From positions 11,711,501 to 11,775,500 of the forward strand of contig NC_081813.1 in assembly GCF_030704535.1 (NCBI RefSeq): a stretch of 64,000 bases of DNA, given 5' to 3'. Every line of letters begins with the position of its first letter. Within the stretch, counting starts at the first letter, position 1. This document shows positions 21,111 through 32,639 of the stretch, piece after piece. Made by a program: the position numbers and the translations under genes. Source of the DNA: Vitis vinifera (taxonomy: Eukaryota; Streptophyta; Magnoliopsida; Vitales; Vitaceae). The notes under the pieces were generated by a model. The model did no database searches, was not told the DNA's origin, and saw only the letters and a list, made by a program, of their open reading frames with translations.

Positions 21111-24100
21111 ATTCAGTCATGCTCCTAGGCTTCAAAGACCACCAAGAAGAAGTCTTCAGCTACAGTGCATGGGCAGCCACCACACCATGGATCCTTGGTA
21201 ATGATTCTTTTAAAATAAAATAAAAAAAAAAATAGAAATCCTACTAGTGGAAAGTGACCTACACGTTTCGGAAAAGGTGAATTTATCCTTCCTATTTCAA
21301 TTTTGATTCATGAAATATTCAGTTCAATACATAATTGTTTTAGAGATTTATCTATTTAGTTTAATTATTTCCTGATGAAAATTTATTAGTTTTAAAATTA
21401 TTCCCATTCAATCTTTGTATTTTAAATTTTTATTGTAAATTCATGTTTAGCTTAGATGTTAATCTTTAATTTATTTTTAAAATTTTCCATATCTAAATAA
21501 ATTAATTATTATTGATTCATTATTCTAGCTTGAAGATTATGATTTTTGTTTAATGTAGTTACAATTTATTATTCTTAGTTTGACAAATTAGATTTTTTTT
21601 TTTAAATATTGGTTTAGGCAATTTTTGTTGATAATGGAAAGGTTAGGATTTTTTTTAAGAGTTTGGGCAATTCATTATGATGGTTTAAAATTTAGAAATT
21701 TGATTAACATTATTAAATATTGGTTTAAGCAATTCTTGTTGATAATGGAAAGGTTAGGATTTTTAAGAGTTTGGGCAATTCATGATGATGGTTTAAAATT
21801 TAGAATTTTGATTAGCATTATTACTATTATTATTTTTTTCTCAATTAGGAAATTCATAATTTCTTTTAGTTTGGTTTTAATTTATCTTTTAGTTTAGATG
21901 TTATTAAAATTCAGTTTATTAGTTCAATTGATTCCATGTCACATCTTTCCATATCTAAAGGTTGTTAAATTTAATTCATGATTCATTCTTTTAGTTTATT
22001 AATTTTAGAATTTAAGTTGGTTAATTTATTTCATTCCACGTTGATATATTCATGTTTTAAAATAAATAAAGAAAAAAAATTATTATTTTAGTTTTGATTG
22101 ATCCTGCTTTAGTTGATATTCTTTAGAGTTTTAATTAATTCGATTGGTTTCATATTGTTTAGTTTATGTTAAGATTTTTTTAATTCCATTTTTCTATTAA
22201 TTCTATGCTTGAAAGTACATATCTTTAGTTTGCTTTGATTTAGTTTGGCTCATTTTAATTAGTTTAAGCATTTTTATAATTGTAGTTCATTAGTAAAATT
22301 AATTCTATGTTTGAAAGTTCACATTTTTAGTTTAATTTAGTCAAACTCGTTTTAATTAGTTTAGGTACTTCTATAATTTTAGTTCCTTACCTGAATTGAT
22401 CCATTTTTAGTTTTTGTTTCAAAATCATTAATGTTAGATCCTGATCACCCTTATCTAAATTTATATGCTTTTAAAATCCTAGCGGTTAGTTCATGAATCG
22501 ATACCTTGTTAGCTTGTCTAATCTAGAATGCTTTGCTTGTTGCTTTAGTGATCCTTCATTTAATTTGATTTCTTTTTCTGAGGCTTTTGGAAACTCATGA
22601 AGATTAGCCTCCATTCTCACCTTCAATTTTCTTGATTGTCAAAAATTCTACTTTGTGATTTTGTTCTCTTTTGTTTTGCTTGATATTTTGATTCATACAC
22701 TTTATTGCTTTCAAATTAATTTCTTTTTATTTTTAAAATATAACACTATTCTCAAAATCTCATTTTCCTTAAAAATTCAATTCAAAAATTCATTTAGAGT
22801 TTCTTAGAGTCAAAAGATCCCCTTAACAATCCATTTCAAAAATTCATTTAGAGTTCTTAGAATCAAAATCTCATTTTTTAAAATAATGTGCAACCATGTT
22901 TTGATCGGTTCACATCTTTCAAATAAAATTACAGTTTTGAATAAAACACGAATCAAAGCTTGTGGTCCCAAATAAATGGGATAATTCTAAGCTAAATTCG
23001 TGTATATTAATTTGGGGAATTGGTGAAACCCCTACATAAGAAAATCTTTTCAAAATTTATTTTTGTTGCCACATTTGACACTTGTTGAAATCATGTTTAT
23101 CTATTTTTTTAGGAATTATATACAAGATGTATGTGATAATTGATGATTCTGTATACTTTGATCACTTTTGCTATGCTAATTAGATAACGAGCATGCTAGG
23201 ATTTCTATATTTTATTATTTGTTATCTAACCCCTTACAACTTGAGGAAGCACGTTACAAATTATCTATGCTATCCAGGTATGTCCTCTATCACCCACTTT
23301 CTGAATCCTATGAATATGCTTGTCATTGTGAAATAATGCTTATGTCTAATAATGCTTGAGTGTTCTGATATACATGTTTCATTGTTTGATTATTTCTAAT
23401 AAAATACATGCTGGATGATATATTGTTTAAATTAACCATCAATGTTTTATGATAGCGCTTGAGAAGCGGTCCGAGTACGCATCCTGACCTTCCTTTATTA
23501 TGATTTGATCTTGTTTGGCATGCTATTTTTTGGAACCACCTAGCCTACTTAGGTATCCATAATTAAACCGATTAATTGCCACATTCCCCTTAACTTAGTT
23601 AGTAGAGACCTTTAGAGGGCTCAGAGGGGTGCTACCTTTTAAAGGTACCTTCCCAATAGGTAACCTGATCCCCGGACTTAGACTCGGGTTTTTCAAAGAC
23701 ATGCTTTTTCCAAAAATTATGGAGTCACATTTTAGGATTTTTCTTTCTTGTTTTATTTTCCCTTTAAAATAAAAATAAAATAAATGGCGGCTCCAACCTT
23801 TTTCCAAAAATTAATTTTTCACAAATAAAAAAAAAAAACGAGTCTCGCTGATTGAGTGGGGACACACATGAAAAATGCGAGTCCACAGCTCCCTGCAGCA
23901 TGTATGTAACAGTCTCAAAGCCTCAGTATGGATGATTTGGAAAATTAGTAGGCGGTGCAACTGTGAACTCATCCAACTTGAGAAAAGGATCCTGGTTTTT
24001 CAATTCACTCCTTCCAATGCTCCGCCTAACAACAGCACCCTCACCCTCACATTGAGGCTTGGCCAAGACCTTCTTGACCACCAACCTTGGCTGATCAAAA

Positions 24101-24126
24101 CCAGAGGAATGATCTGATCCAGACAT

Positions 24127-24542
24127 GATTTTTCTCATGAAACAAGAAACTCTGCTTGGTTGGTATTGATTCAATAACAGTAACCCATAGTTACAGCTCT
24201 CATACAAGTGTATTCCTTGTGTTTCTTTTTTGTAGATGGCTTTCTCAGATCCCCCTTGCTGCATGTATGTCTTTGCCTTGCTCATAATCTTCCCAAAGAA
24301 ATCCTATGCAATTTTTCTCCTCATGCAAGAACAGAATAACATAAAGTTAATAAAGGTAAAAGAAAAGAGAAGAAACTAATGAAAAATTTTGAGATTGGTA
24401 ATAAAACGAAATACGATTTTAAAAGAAAAGAAAGAGAAAAGAAAGAGAAACCAGGTTATATAATTCCACCATTCAATCAAGGGTTATTTTCACATTTTGG
24501 AGTCTAAACAATTCGAGCAATTTCCTATTAGATGAGTGAATA

Positions 24543-24573
<31 letters not shown>

Positions 24574-24698
24574 TAGTAATAATAATAATAATGACAATGA
24601 TAATGATAAACAAATAAAGAGTAAAAAAATGAAAATGAATAAACAAAATAAATATAATTATCGAATGCATGCAATAATAATAATAATACTAATAAAAG

Positions 24699-24700
<2 letters not shown>
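24127..24700. other. Flank upstream of pirin, AT-rich
   Basis: The frame continuous with pirin runs back to 24285 and is probably transcribed leader rather than protein. Beyond it are A-rich runs and (AATAA)-type simple sequence at 24537-24695. No further gene is seen. Confidence 0.4.

Positions 24701-24745
<45 letters not shown>
24701..24745. repeat. (AT)22 microsatellite
   Basis: Uninterrupted AT dinucleotide run of about 45 bp. It is likely length-variable between cultivars. Confidence 0.95.
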
Positions 24746-24747
<2 letters not shown>

Positions 24748-25061
24748 TTAAGCCCGATGAAGTGTTTAAACGGGCCTAAGTGGGTGCCTAATGAGCCAAG
24801 TGTCATAAAGTGATCGGGATATTGTCTACGTGACCTAAACATGCCTTAGAACTATCCTAAAAAGGAATGAAAAGCTTAAGTCTAAATCAAAACTGCCAAG
24901 AGTCACAATATGGGGTTAGGCAATCCCTCAACCAAAGTCTCCGATGTGGCTCAAGAAAGGTAAGTGGTGTGAGTAGCTATGGGCCACCAAGGAACTGCTG
25001 TAAAGTATCGAATAAGTATCTAATAGGACATGTGCTAGGAGGACAAAATTGAGGGTCTACA
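24746..25061 (-). mobile_element. 5'-end fragment of a C-family-like LTR
   Basis: Read on the minus strand it starts TGTAGACCCTCAATTTTG and continues with the same order of words as the C2 LTR start (TTCCTTGGTGGCCCA, CTCGGAGACTTTGG-like, CTTAGGC-like). It is a truncated LTR of a related family, cut off at the AT microsatellite. No second end or target duplication was found. Confidence 0.65.
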
Positions 25062-25904
25062 CTTTCCTTGCCTATTCTAGTCTCATGAGGCAACTAAGAC
25101 CCATTCATCCCTCTTGATGGTCCTATAAATTTGAAGAATCCAACTTGGATCTCTCTAGAAATGTATGGAGCCTGTAGAGTCTATCTGGAAGGGCAACAAG
25201 TGTTCAGTCTTGAGGTGCTTGATTTGACAGAGGAAGGTCTCATGAAGATGTTTGTTGTTGGGGTCTCCCAATTTACCCCGCTCTCATTAGCTATCTTATA
25301 CCCAACCCCAATATTCACATTCTAGGCTCACTTGCATGATTTTGGTTTGCATGGCCACCTCTCTAGGCCCATTTTCATAGCCCATACCTGAATGCATGTC
25401 TCCAAAACCGATTTTTGAAAAATCCAATTTTCACATGATTTAATTCACAACTCTTCATACATCTCTAGAGTTTTCAGGATCACCCAAAAGTCCCAATTTA
25501 ATAAAATTTGTTGCCATCTTTCTTTCTGGCAAGCAATTTTCACATCTCCTTTGATTTTTAAAAATGTTTTAAAATAAATGTGAATTAAATTTCGTAATTC
25601 CAAGTGATGGGATTTATGGAATTGATTGATGCAAAAATAAAATGGGCTTTGGTGGGGGCCCAACATCAATGAATGTTTACTTTGAAAATGAAATTGAGTG
25701 AAGTGCGATATCTGATGATTTATTATCTTGTTTAGCGATGCATGTGACATATTTTATGCTCATTATTGTGCACTAATCCCATTTCTTGATAGCGTATTAT
25801 GGTTCGCTACTAAGGTATGCAATCACTCTCAATTTGATCTTTTTCCATGCATGTTTTGGCTTTTAGTGTGTGATCATGTTGATATCCATTGATTTCCTCA
25901 CCAA
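25062..25904. other. Non-coding, probably LTR-derived
   Basis: No gene is supported. The sequence lies between two LTR pieces of the same superfamily facing away from each other and is probably the body of the plus-oriented LTR whose end lies near 26214. Short open frames here show no recognisable domains. Confidence 0.35.
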
Positions 25905-26214
25905 TTGCCATGATTGCTTCATCTTATTAGTAGAGACCTGTTTTTAAGGACTTAGAGGGGTGCTACTATCTTTACCGTACCTTCCTGATAAGTAATCTAA
26001 CCCCCGAACCCCGATTTGGTTTTTTATGGACCATCTTTTCCGAATAAGGAGTCACACTTAGGGTTTTCTTTTTTATTTTTTTTTTGCCATTTAAAAATAA
26101 AACAAAAATAAGTGGCGACTCTAAGTCATTTTAAAAAAAATAAAATATTTTTCAAATAAAAAACGAGCTCGCCATCGAATGGAAGTGCATGAGCCGAAAT
26201 ACGAGGTCCATAGT
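25905..26214 (+). mobile_element. 3'-end fragment of a C-family-like LTR
   Basis: The order of short blocks (TAGTAGAGACCT, AGAGGGGTGCTAC, GTACCTTCC, GGAGTCACA, AAGTGGCGACTC, AAAAAACGAG) repeats the 3' ends of C1 and C2. The terminus reads CGAGGTCCATA where C1 and C2 have G-GTCCACA. It is more diverged than either. Confidence 0.6.
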
Positions 26215-26373
26215 ATGTATTCTATATATATTATTTTTATCATTATAAAATTATTTACAAAAACATTAAATCAAATAAATTTAAATTGACTCACTAATTA
26301 CCTTTCCAAACATTATATATCTCCATCTATTATTTTTATATATCAACAATCACTTGCCTACGTACACCTTCAC

Positions 26374-27272
26374 ACATGGTTTTAAAAACCGGACCGGACC
26401 GGCCGATCACGGTTTCGGTCCGATCCGATCAAGTAGCCCGGAAAAAGGTTGAACCAAAATTGGACCGGTTGAACCAGTGGTTTGACCAACGAATTGGACG
26501 AACCAATCGGTTCAATCCCTCCTCCTCCCTTCAGCAACCTTTTTGGGAGCTGGCCACTGTCATCGGCACGGAGCTACCACTATCGTCGGCACAAAGCTCC
26601 CCTATCGGCATGAAGTTGCCACTGAAATGCCCCCCACCCCATCCTCTTGCAATGTTGTGAAGCCCTCCACTGGCGGCCGTCCTTCCAAAAACCTCTCTAG
26701 GAGTTGGCCACTGTCGGCGACACGGAGTTACCATTGTTGTTGGCATGGAGCTCCCTCGTCGGCATAGAGGTGCCACTAAAACGCCCCTACCCCACCCTCT
26801 TGCAGTGCTGTGAAGCCCTCCCCCAGCAGCACCCGCTGTAAACCCCACCCCCCCCGGTTGACACTGACTATAAATCCCTCTCTCCCTCACCCCGCGTGTT
26901 AAAAGTTAAAACCCCCCCTCCTCCTACTACAGCCTGCAACACCCACCCCCACCCCCACCCCTAGCCCCCCATCCCCTATGCTCAATGTGTTGGGATTTAT
27001 TTCAAAAAATAATTTATATATATATAAATTACATAATTTTTTTTCATTTTTAATATGTCTTTATTCTTAAATAGTTAAATACAATTTCTTTTATCATTTT
27101 CAATATATTTTCATATTTAAATATTATATATATTTTGTTTAATAACATCATAAATATTATTAATTTTGAATTATATATTTTAAATTATATATTTATGACA
27201 TCACCGGTTCGACTAGTGAACCATAAATCGATAAATTTTTCGATTCAATATCCGATCCAATTTTGAAACATT
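26374..27272 (+). mobile_element. Non-autonomous DNA transposon D1
   Basis: The left end GGTTTTAAAAACCGGACCGG and the right end (…GTTCGACTAGTGAACC…TTTTGAAACA) look like diverged inverted ends, both rich in GGTTCGACC/GGTTGAACC words. The core holds a C-rich stretch (26620-26970) and an AT-rich arm shared with copies D2 and D3. A possible CTTCACA flank duplication exists on both sides. There is no transposase. The class (MULE or hAT-like) is undecided. Confidence 0.5.
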
Positions 27273-28267
27273 GTCTTCACATGCATCTTATGTGTTTTCT
27301 ACTAGTGTGTATATGTACAAAATGGGTCGCCCATTTTGTGGGCTTGGCCATTTTGAATTTTTTTTTTGCCCTTTTTCTGTGTGAGCTGACGTCATCACCC
27401 CCCTCCTTTTTTTTTCCTCCCCCTTTACAAGGACTCCCTCTCCCCCAACCCCCACATCTTTTCTTTTTCATTTTGCTCGCCCCCCATCCCAGCTGCTCCC
27501 TCTCTCCCCGACTCTTTTTGGACCTCGATTTCAGTATATAATTATTTTATTTTTCATTAATTATTTTTTTAATTAAAAATTTTCATTTTTTTTAATAAGG
27601 AAACTTGAAATACAGTCATATTCCTATTAATTTAATATTTTTTTCATTTACTTAACGTGACATTACATTTAATTCGTTATAATCTAAATTAGTTCTCATT
27701 TTAAAAACTTCAAACAGTTGAAGTAACAATATTATTTGACCTTATTACAATAAAATGTAATCTTCAAAAAATATAAGGTTTTTTTTAAAAAAAAAAAACT
27801 TAGAACAACTCAATTCCCAATTTTCCAATCAAAATCCCAATGGATTTGACAGCTAAAATTCATTCCAAATTCAATTTCCAGAATTTTCCTTGTTTTCCTT
27901 TAATCTAATCTCCACTTTGTAATTAATTAAACTCCAACTTAATACCATTCCCAACCTTATTCAATAATTAATCAACTGTGTAAAATTAATCGCCCCTATC
28001 ATGCCTCATTTCTCCTATTTTGAACTTTCCTCGTCTTCTCTTGGTCTTTTAATAGTTCCGGTCACCATGTTGAGCATACTGCTGCAGTTGACCAATATTA
28101 AAAATTGGTAAGAACAGTAGGTAGATCCAATTTCCTGGTAGTGGTAGTCACCAATCTTCCAATATTAGTCTCCTTCCTTCTTTTCCTATACTTGATCTTT
28201 CAATACCCACAAAGAATCTCTGAACATTATTTTTCTCCCTTTTGCATCAGAATTGTTGTGAAACAAT
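27273..28267. other. Intergenic, upstream of the NBS-LRR pseudogene
   Basis: C/T-rich stretch at 27390-27530, then AT-rich DNA. No gene. The last few hundred bases probably held the promoter of the adjoining resistance gene, but no convincing element could be chosen among many AT-rich words. Confidence 0.4.
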
Positions 28268-30964
28268 ATCGGTAACGTGTGTTCCATCTCAATCTCCATA
28301 GACAATATGATCTCTGGCTGCTGGGCGGCTACAGGTGGTCAAGCAACTTATGTTTGTGAATTCGAAGAAAAGTTTGATGCTGTGAAGCTGGCATTAGAAG
28401 ATTTAAAAGATTTCAGAAATGACATGAAGAGAAAGATTGACACGTTTGAGGAACAACGATTGGAACAACTTGACCAAGTGCGGAGGTGGTTTTCGAGGGT
28501 GGAAGATGTGGAAACTGAAGCCAGTCAACTGATAAAAGATGGTACTACTGAAATTCAGAAGCTTTGTCTGGGAGGTTATTGCTTCAGAAATTGCATATCT
28601 AGTTACAGATTGGGGAAGAAACTAGCCAAGAAGGTTGAAGACTTAAACAATCTAAGAAGCACAAGGCTTTTTGACATGGTAGCAGACAGATTACCTCCAG
28701 CTTCAGTGGATGAAAGACCCAGTGAGCCAACCGTGGGCATGATGTCCATCTTCAATAAGGTTTGGAGTTGCCTTGGAGAAGAGCAAGTGGGAATCATTGG
28801 TTTATATGGGTTGGGTGGCGTTGGGAAGACAACCCTTTTGACCCAAATCAACAATGAGTTCCTCAAAACAACTCATGATTTTGCTGTTGTGATCTGGGCT
28901 GTGGTGTCACGAGATCCAGACTTTCCCAATGTTCAAGATGAAATTGGGAAAAAGGTTGGGTTTTGTGATGGTATATGGAGAAATAAAAGCAAGGATGAAA
29001 AAGCCATAGACGTCTTTAGAGCCTTGCGCAAAAAGAGGTTTGTGTTGTTGTTAGATGACATATGGGAGCCGGTAAATCTATCAGTCTTGGGAGTTCCAGT
29101 TCCAAATGAAGAAAATAAGTCCAAGCTAGTATTCACAACCCGATCCGAGGATGTATGCCGACAAATGGAAGCTGAAAAGAATATCAAAGTGGAGTGCTTG
29201 GCATGGCAGGAATCCTGGGATTTGTTTCAGAAGAAGGTTGGACAAGACACTCTTGACTCCCATGCAGAAATCCCCATGCTAGCTGAAATAGTTGCCAAAG
29301 AATGTTGCGGATTGCCACTGGCACTGGTTATCATAGGCCGGGCCATGGCTTGCAAGAAGACAACCGAGGAATGGAATTATGCAATTAAAGTGTTACAAGG
29401 AGCGGCTTCAATTTTTCCAGGTATGGGGGACAGGGTGTTTCCTATTCTAAAATTCAGTTTCGATAGTTTACCAAGCGATGCAATTAAATCTTGCTTCTTA
29501 TATTGTTCCTTATTCCCTGAAGACTTCAACATTCAAAAGAAAATTTGATAGCTTATTGGATTGGCGAGGGATTTCTACATGAATTTGATGACATAGATGA
29601 AGCTAGGAACCAGGGACACAACATTATTGGTATTCTTCTTAATGCATGTTTATTGGAGAAGAGCTCCCGAGATATTATAAGAATGCATGACGTGGTTCGT
29701 GACATGGCATTGTGGATAGCTTGTGAGCATGGGAAGGTGAAAGATGAGTTTTTTTGTGAGAACGCGTGTTGGGTTAATAGAAGCACCTGAGTTTACCAGA
29801 TGGGTGAGTGCCAAAAGGATATCATTGATGGAAAACCGAATTGAGAAGTTGACCAGAGCTCCTCCATGCCCGAATCTCTTGACTTTGTTTCTGGATCGTA
29901 ATAATTTGAGAAGGATAACCAATGGTTTTTTCCAATTTATGCCTGATCTAAGAGTTTTAAGCTTGTCAAGAAACAGAAGGTTGACTGAGATACCATTGGA
30001 AATTTGCAATTTGGTTTCATTACAGTATCTTGATTTATCACATACAAACATAAGGCTTCTACCAATTGAGCTTAAGAACCTGCAGAATTTGAAGTGCTTG
30101 AACTTGAATTTTACGCAAATACTTAATGTAATCCCAAGACATCTAATATCAAGTTTTTCCTTGTTGCGAGTGCTGAGAATGTACAGCTGCGATTTTTCTG
30201 ATGAATTGACCAATTGTAGTGTTCTCTCTGGTGGTAATGAAGACTTGTTAGAGGAGTTGGAGAGTCTAAAGCAGTTGCATGATTTAAGTATCACACTAGA
30301 AAGTGCAACTGCTCTCTTACGAATCTGTGACTCCAAGTTACAAAGCTGCACTCGAGATGTATACCTCAAGATTTTGTATGGAGTGACATCTCTCAAGATA
30401 TCATCTCCAGAGAATATGAAGCGCCTTGAAAAGCTTTGCATCAGTAATTGCAGTACTTTGGAAAGTTTGGAGATTGATTATGTTGGAGAAGAAAAGAAGT
30501 TATTAGCATCTTACAATCTCCACAACTCAATGGTGAGAAGCCACAAATGTTTTAACAGCCTTAAGCATGTTCGAATAGATTCCTGCCCGATTTTGAAGGA
30601 CCTAACATGGCTTATTTTTGCTCCAAACCTTATTCATCTTGGGGTTGTGTTCTGCCCCAAAATGGAAAAAGTACTAATGCCTTTAGGGGAAGGGGAAAAT
30701 GGGAGCCCATTTGCAAAACTTGAATTGCTAATTTTAATTGATCTGCCAGAGCTGAAGAGCATCTACTGGAAAGCTTTGAGGGTCTCTCACCTGAAGGAAA
30801 TCCGTGTACGTTCATGCCCACAGTTGAAGAAGCTGCCACTCAATTCAAATAGTACCGCTGGATGTGGCACTGTGATTTATGGAGAAAAATATTGGGCAAA
30901 TGAGTTAGAATGGGAGGATGAAGGATCACGACATGCTTTTCTTCCTTGTTTCATATCTTGGTGA
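28268..30964 (+). pseudogene. CC-NBS-LRR (RPS5-type) disease-resistance pseudogene
   Basis: Single-exon CNL relative of the intact gene at 48249-50942, on the opposite strand. In order: coiled-coil; P-loop GLYGLGGVGKTTLL; RNBS-A AVVIWAVVSRD; kinase-2 RFVLLLDDIWEP; RNBS-B SKLVFTTRSEDV; GLPL CCGLPLALVIIGRAMA; RNBS-D CFLYCSLFPEDF; MHD motif RMHDVVRDMALW; then LRRs to 30961. Three lesions remove function. The expected ATG reads ATC (28268-28270, before GNVCSISIS). One base is missing near 29538, so the frame ends at QKKI. One extra T in a seven-T run (29749-29755) shifts the frame again. Otherwise the domains are complete and full length, so inactivation looks fairly recent. Confidence 0.93.
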
Positions 30965-32639
30965 TAGGTGGGAGTAATGTAATGGAATAGGCTTGGATTT
31001 GATCATCACAGATGAGGCTAGCTATCATTTCATCCCCTTCAGCAAGGTAACATTTACTTCTCATGGTTTCGAGACTTTTTCGAGAACAATGATATGAAAT
31101 TTAGTACTAAGTTTTTCTATTTTTTTTTCCCTATTATTTTTGTAGCACTTAAGAAGTCTTGCCAATGCATCCATGTATACAGGGAGATAAATTAAGCCGG
31201 TGACTTTATACCTGCCTACTTCCATCCTTCTAATAACAGAGACATATACACTAAAGGAGAATTTCCCCGCTTGTACCATCGTTTATGTCTGAGATGGATA
31301 ATAAAAACATCAAATTTACTAAAAGAAAAAAATCGGATGCATGTTGTCCATAACGAACGAGATTACAAATAAACAAAATTACATGAATATTATGTGCCCA
31401 CATACAGATTTCAGATTCATTCTTATTCTTTTTTCTTTTTCTATTCTTATTTTTATTTATTTATTTATTTGTGCTTTTCTTCTGGTGTTTTTTCAGGGTC
31501 CTAAGACAAACAGATTGATAACATTGTCCCTTCCCCCCATCCCCCCTTTGGCAAGAGTGACGATGTCAGATAGATTTTCTCAATCTGCAACCCTAAAGTT
31601 CTAGATGATTCACCAAGCTTTCTCACCAAGCGTGGTGCCACTGGACCCTGACCTATTACCCAGCAAGCTTGGACGTGAAGTGTAAACTATGTTAAGGCAG
31701 GGGAACAGGGTGAAATAAGCAGGCAAAAAGGAGTCAAGCCCAGGCTGTTCATTACTTGGACTGCTCATTTTCCAAATCTTGGCAGTTGCATTAGGTGTTT
31801 TTATCCTACCCCTCAAAGAAAAAGATAGATTTCTCTGTCATTAGGTGCAATTGAACTTGGTCTAAACTCTTTTTTTTTTTCCCCTTAATCCTCTTATCGA
31901 GCTCCATAACCCATAACCCAAGTGGCCAAACCCCTCAAGACTGTTGCAGCATCTGTATCATAAATGAAGTGGAGGTATTATAGGTTTCTAAGCTTGGGAT
32001 CCAAAAATAGCAAAAGGTAGCCTCGATCGGTTGAGCTAGGGGTCGATCGGTTCACTAGCAGTTGGAGCATTAAATGCTTTGGTAGGTTACCTTTGCCTCG
32101 ATCGGAGGTTGATCGAACCTCAACCGGGAAGGGGTGAACCTCAACCGAGAAGAGGAAGCTACTGGAAGAGAGATAGTGTTTTTTACACTCCTCGACCAGA
32201 CCTCAATCGGACAAGGGTAACAGGTCAACCAATTCCTTATCCAGTTGAGCCGGTTGGCCAGAGCCTCGACCGGTTCAGTCTTTTGGCCCCAAAAACCTAT
32301 CTTTTTCAATTCCTTTCTTTTCTAACACTTAGGCAAGACCTTTAGGTGAATTAATATGCCAATTTTAAAATGTTTTGCCTAAGGTACATTTGATAAAACT
32401 TGGGTTTTAATGAAATCGAAATTTTAAAGAATAAACAGAGTTTTCAAAGATGTATGAAACAGTATGAAAAACCTAAGTGCACCCATGCATTCATTTTACA
32501 TTTGTTTCCTATGATCAAAAGTCTTCAAAAAGTCTCGATCTTGTATCAATTTGGTCCTTCAATGAATTTCTGAATTTATACATGAGATTCTTTACCATTC
32601 AAATCAATTAGTCACTTAACCATGGTTTGTTATAATCAA
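30965..32639. other. Intergenic, no gene seen
   Basis: 3' flank of the NBS-LRR pseudogene. The part at 31990-32290 repeats words such as CGATCGGTTGAG and CCTCAACCG and is probably a transposon remnant. No coding region is supported. Confidence 0.4.

Larger units (their letters stand above)
18833..23887 (+). mobile_element. 5055-bp solo LTR (or LTR-only element) C2, inside pirin
   Basis: Starts TGTAGACCCTCAATTTTG and ends GCGAGTCCACA, with perfect GCTCC duplications outside. It is the opposite-strand relative of C1: the outer ~900 bp at the 5' side and ~1.4 kb at the 3' side match C1. The middle differs, and C2 is about 1 kb longer. It holds T-rich tracts near 19280-19480, a short repeat field on the motif AGGCCCACTTAGGCACCCT (19060-19195), and a degenerate GC-richer field with repeated CAGCCGCACC words (20640-21110). 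No polyprotein frame, primer-binding site or polypurine tract was seen. It is read as a solo LTR of the same long-LTR family. Confidence 0.85.
9336..24126 (-). pseudogene. Pirin-like pseudogene, intronless, split by nested retroelements
   Basis: Pirins are small cupin-fold nuclear proteins. In plants they are linked to hormone and stress signalling. Three minus-strand blocks join into one pirin: 24126-23888 (MSGSDHSSGFDQPRLVVKK ... LDEF), 18832-18627 (THQDFAGHKGTI ... IIHSEMPAGEGTQKGLQLW), and 9779-9336 (YTRTPTMYLDFTLKP, WNSFVYKVEGEGVFG, AHHVLVLGPGDGLS). Their summed length minus two 5-bp target duplications is 879 bp, about 293 codons, close to a full pirin. Lesions include TGA after NHPY, a one-base deletion after HKGTI, and TAG/TAA stops near ..PNYQE, ..AQMH, ..EPVVQ and ..MAKY. 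No introns interrupt the frame, which suggests a processed copy if the parent has introns. A longer in-frame start reaches 24285 but looks like 5' UTR. Confidence 0.88.

Noticed and set aside
20487..21135. Overlapping frames of 70-96 codons with Cys-rich peptides
   Set aside because: They follow the repeated CAGCCGCACC field in LTR C2. Repetitive DNA translated in several frames is not a gene.
26376..26890. GC-rich frames on both strands (94 and 119 codons)
   Set aside because: Mutually antisense, low-complexity Gly/Pro/Thr composition, inside DNA element D1.
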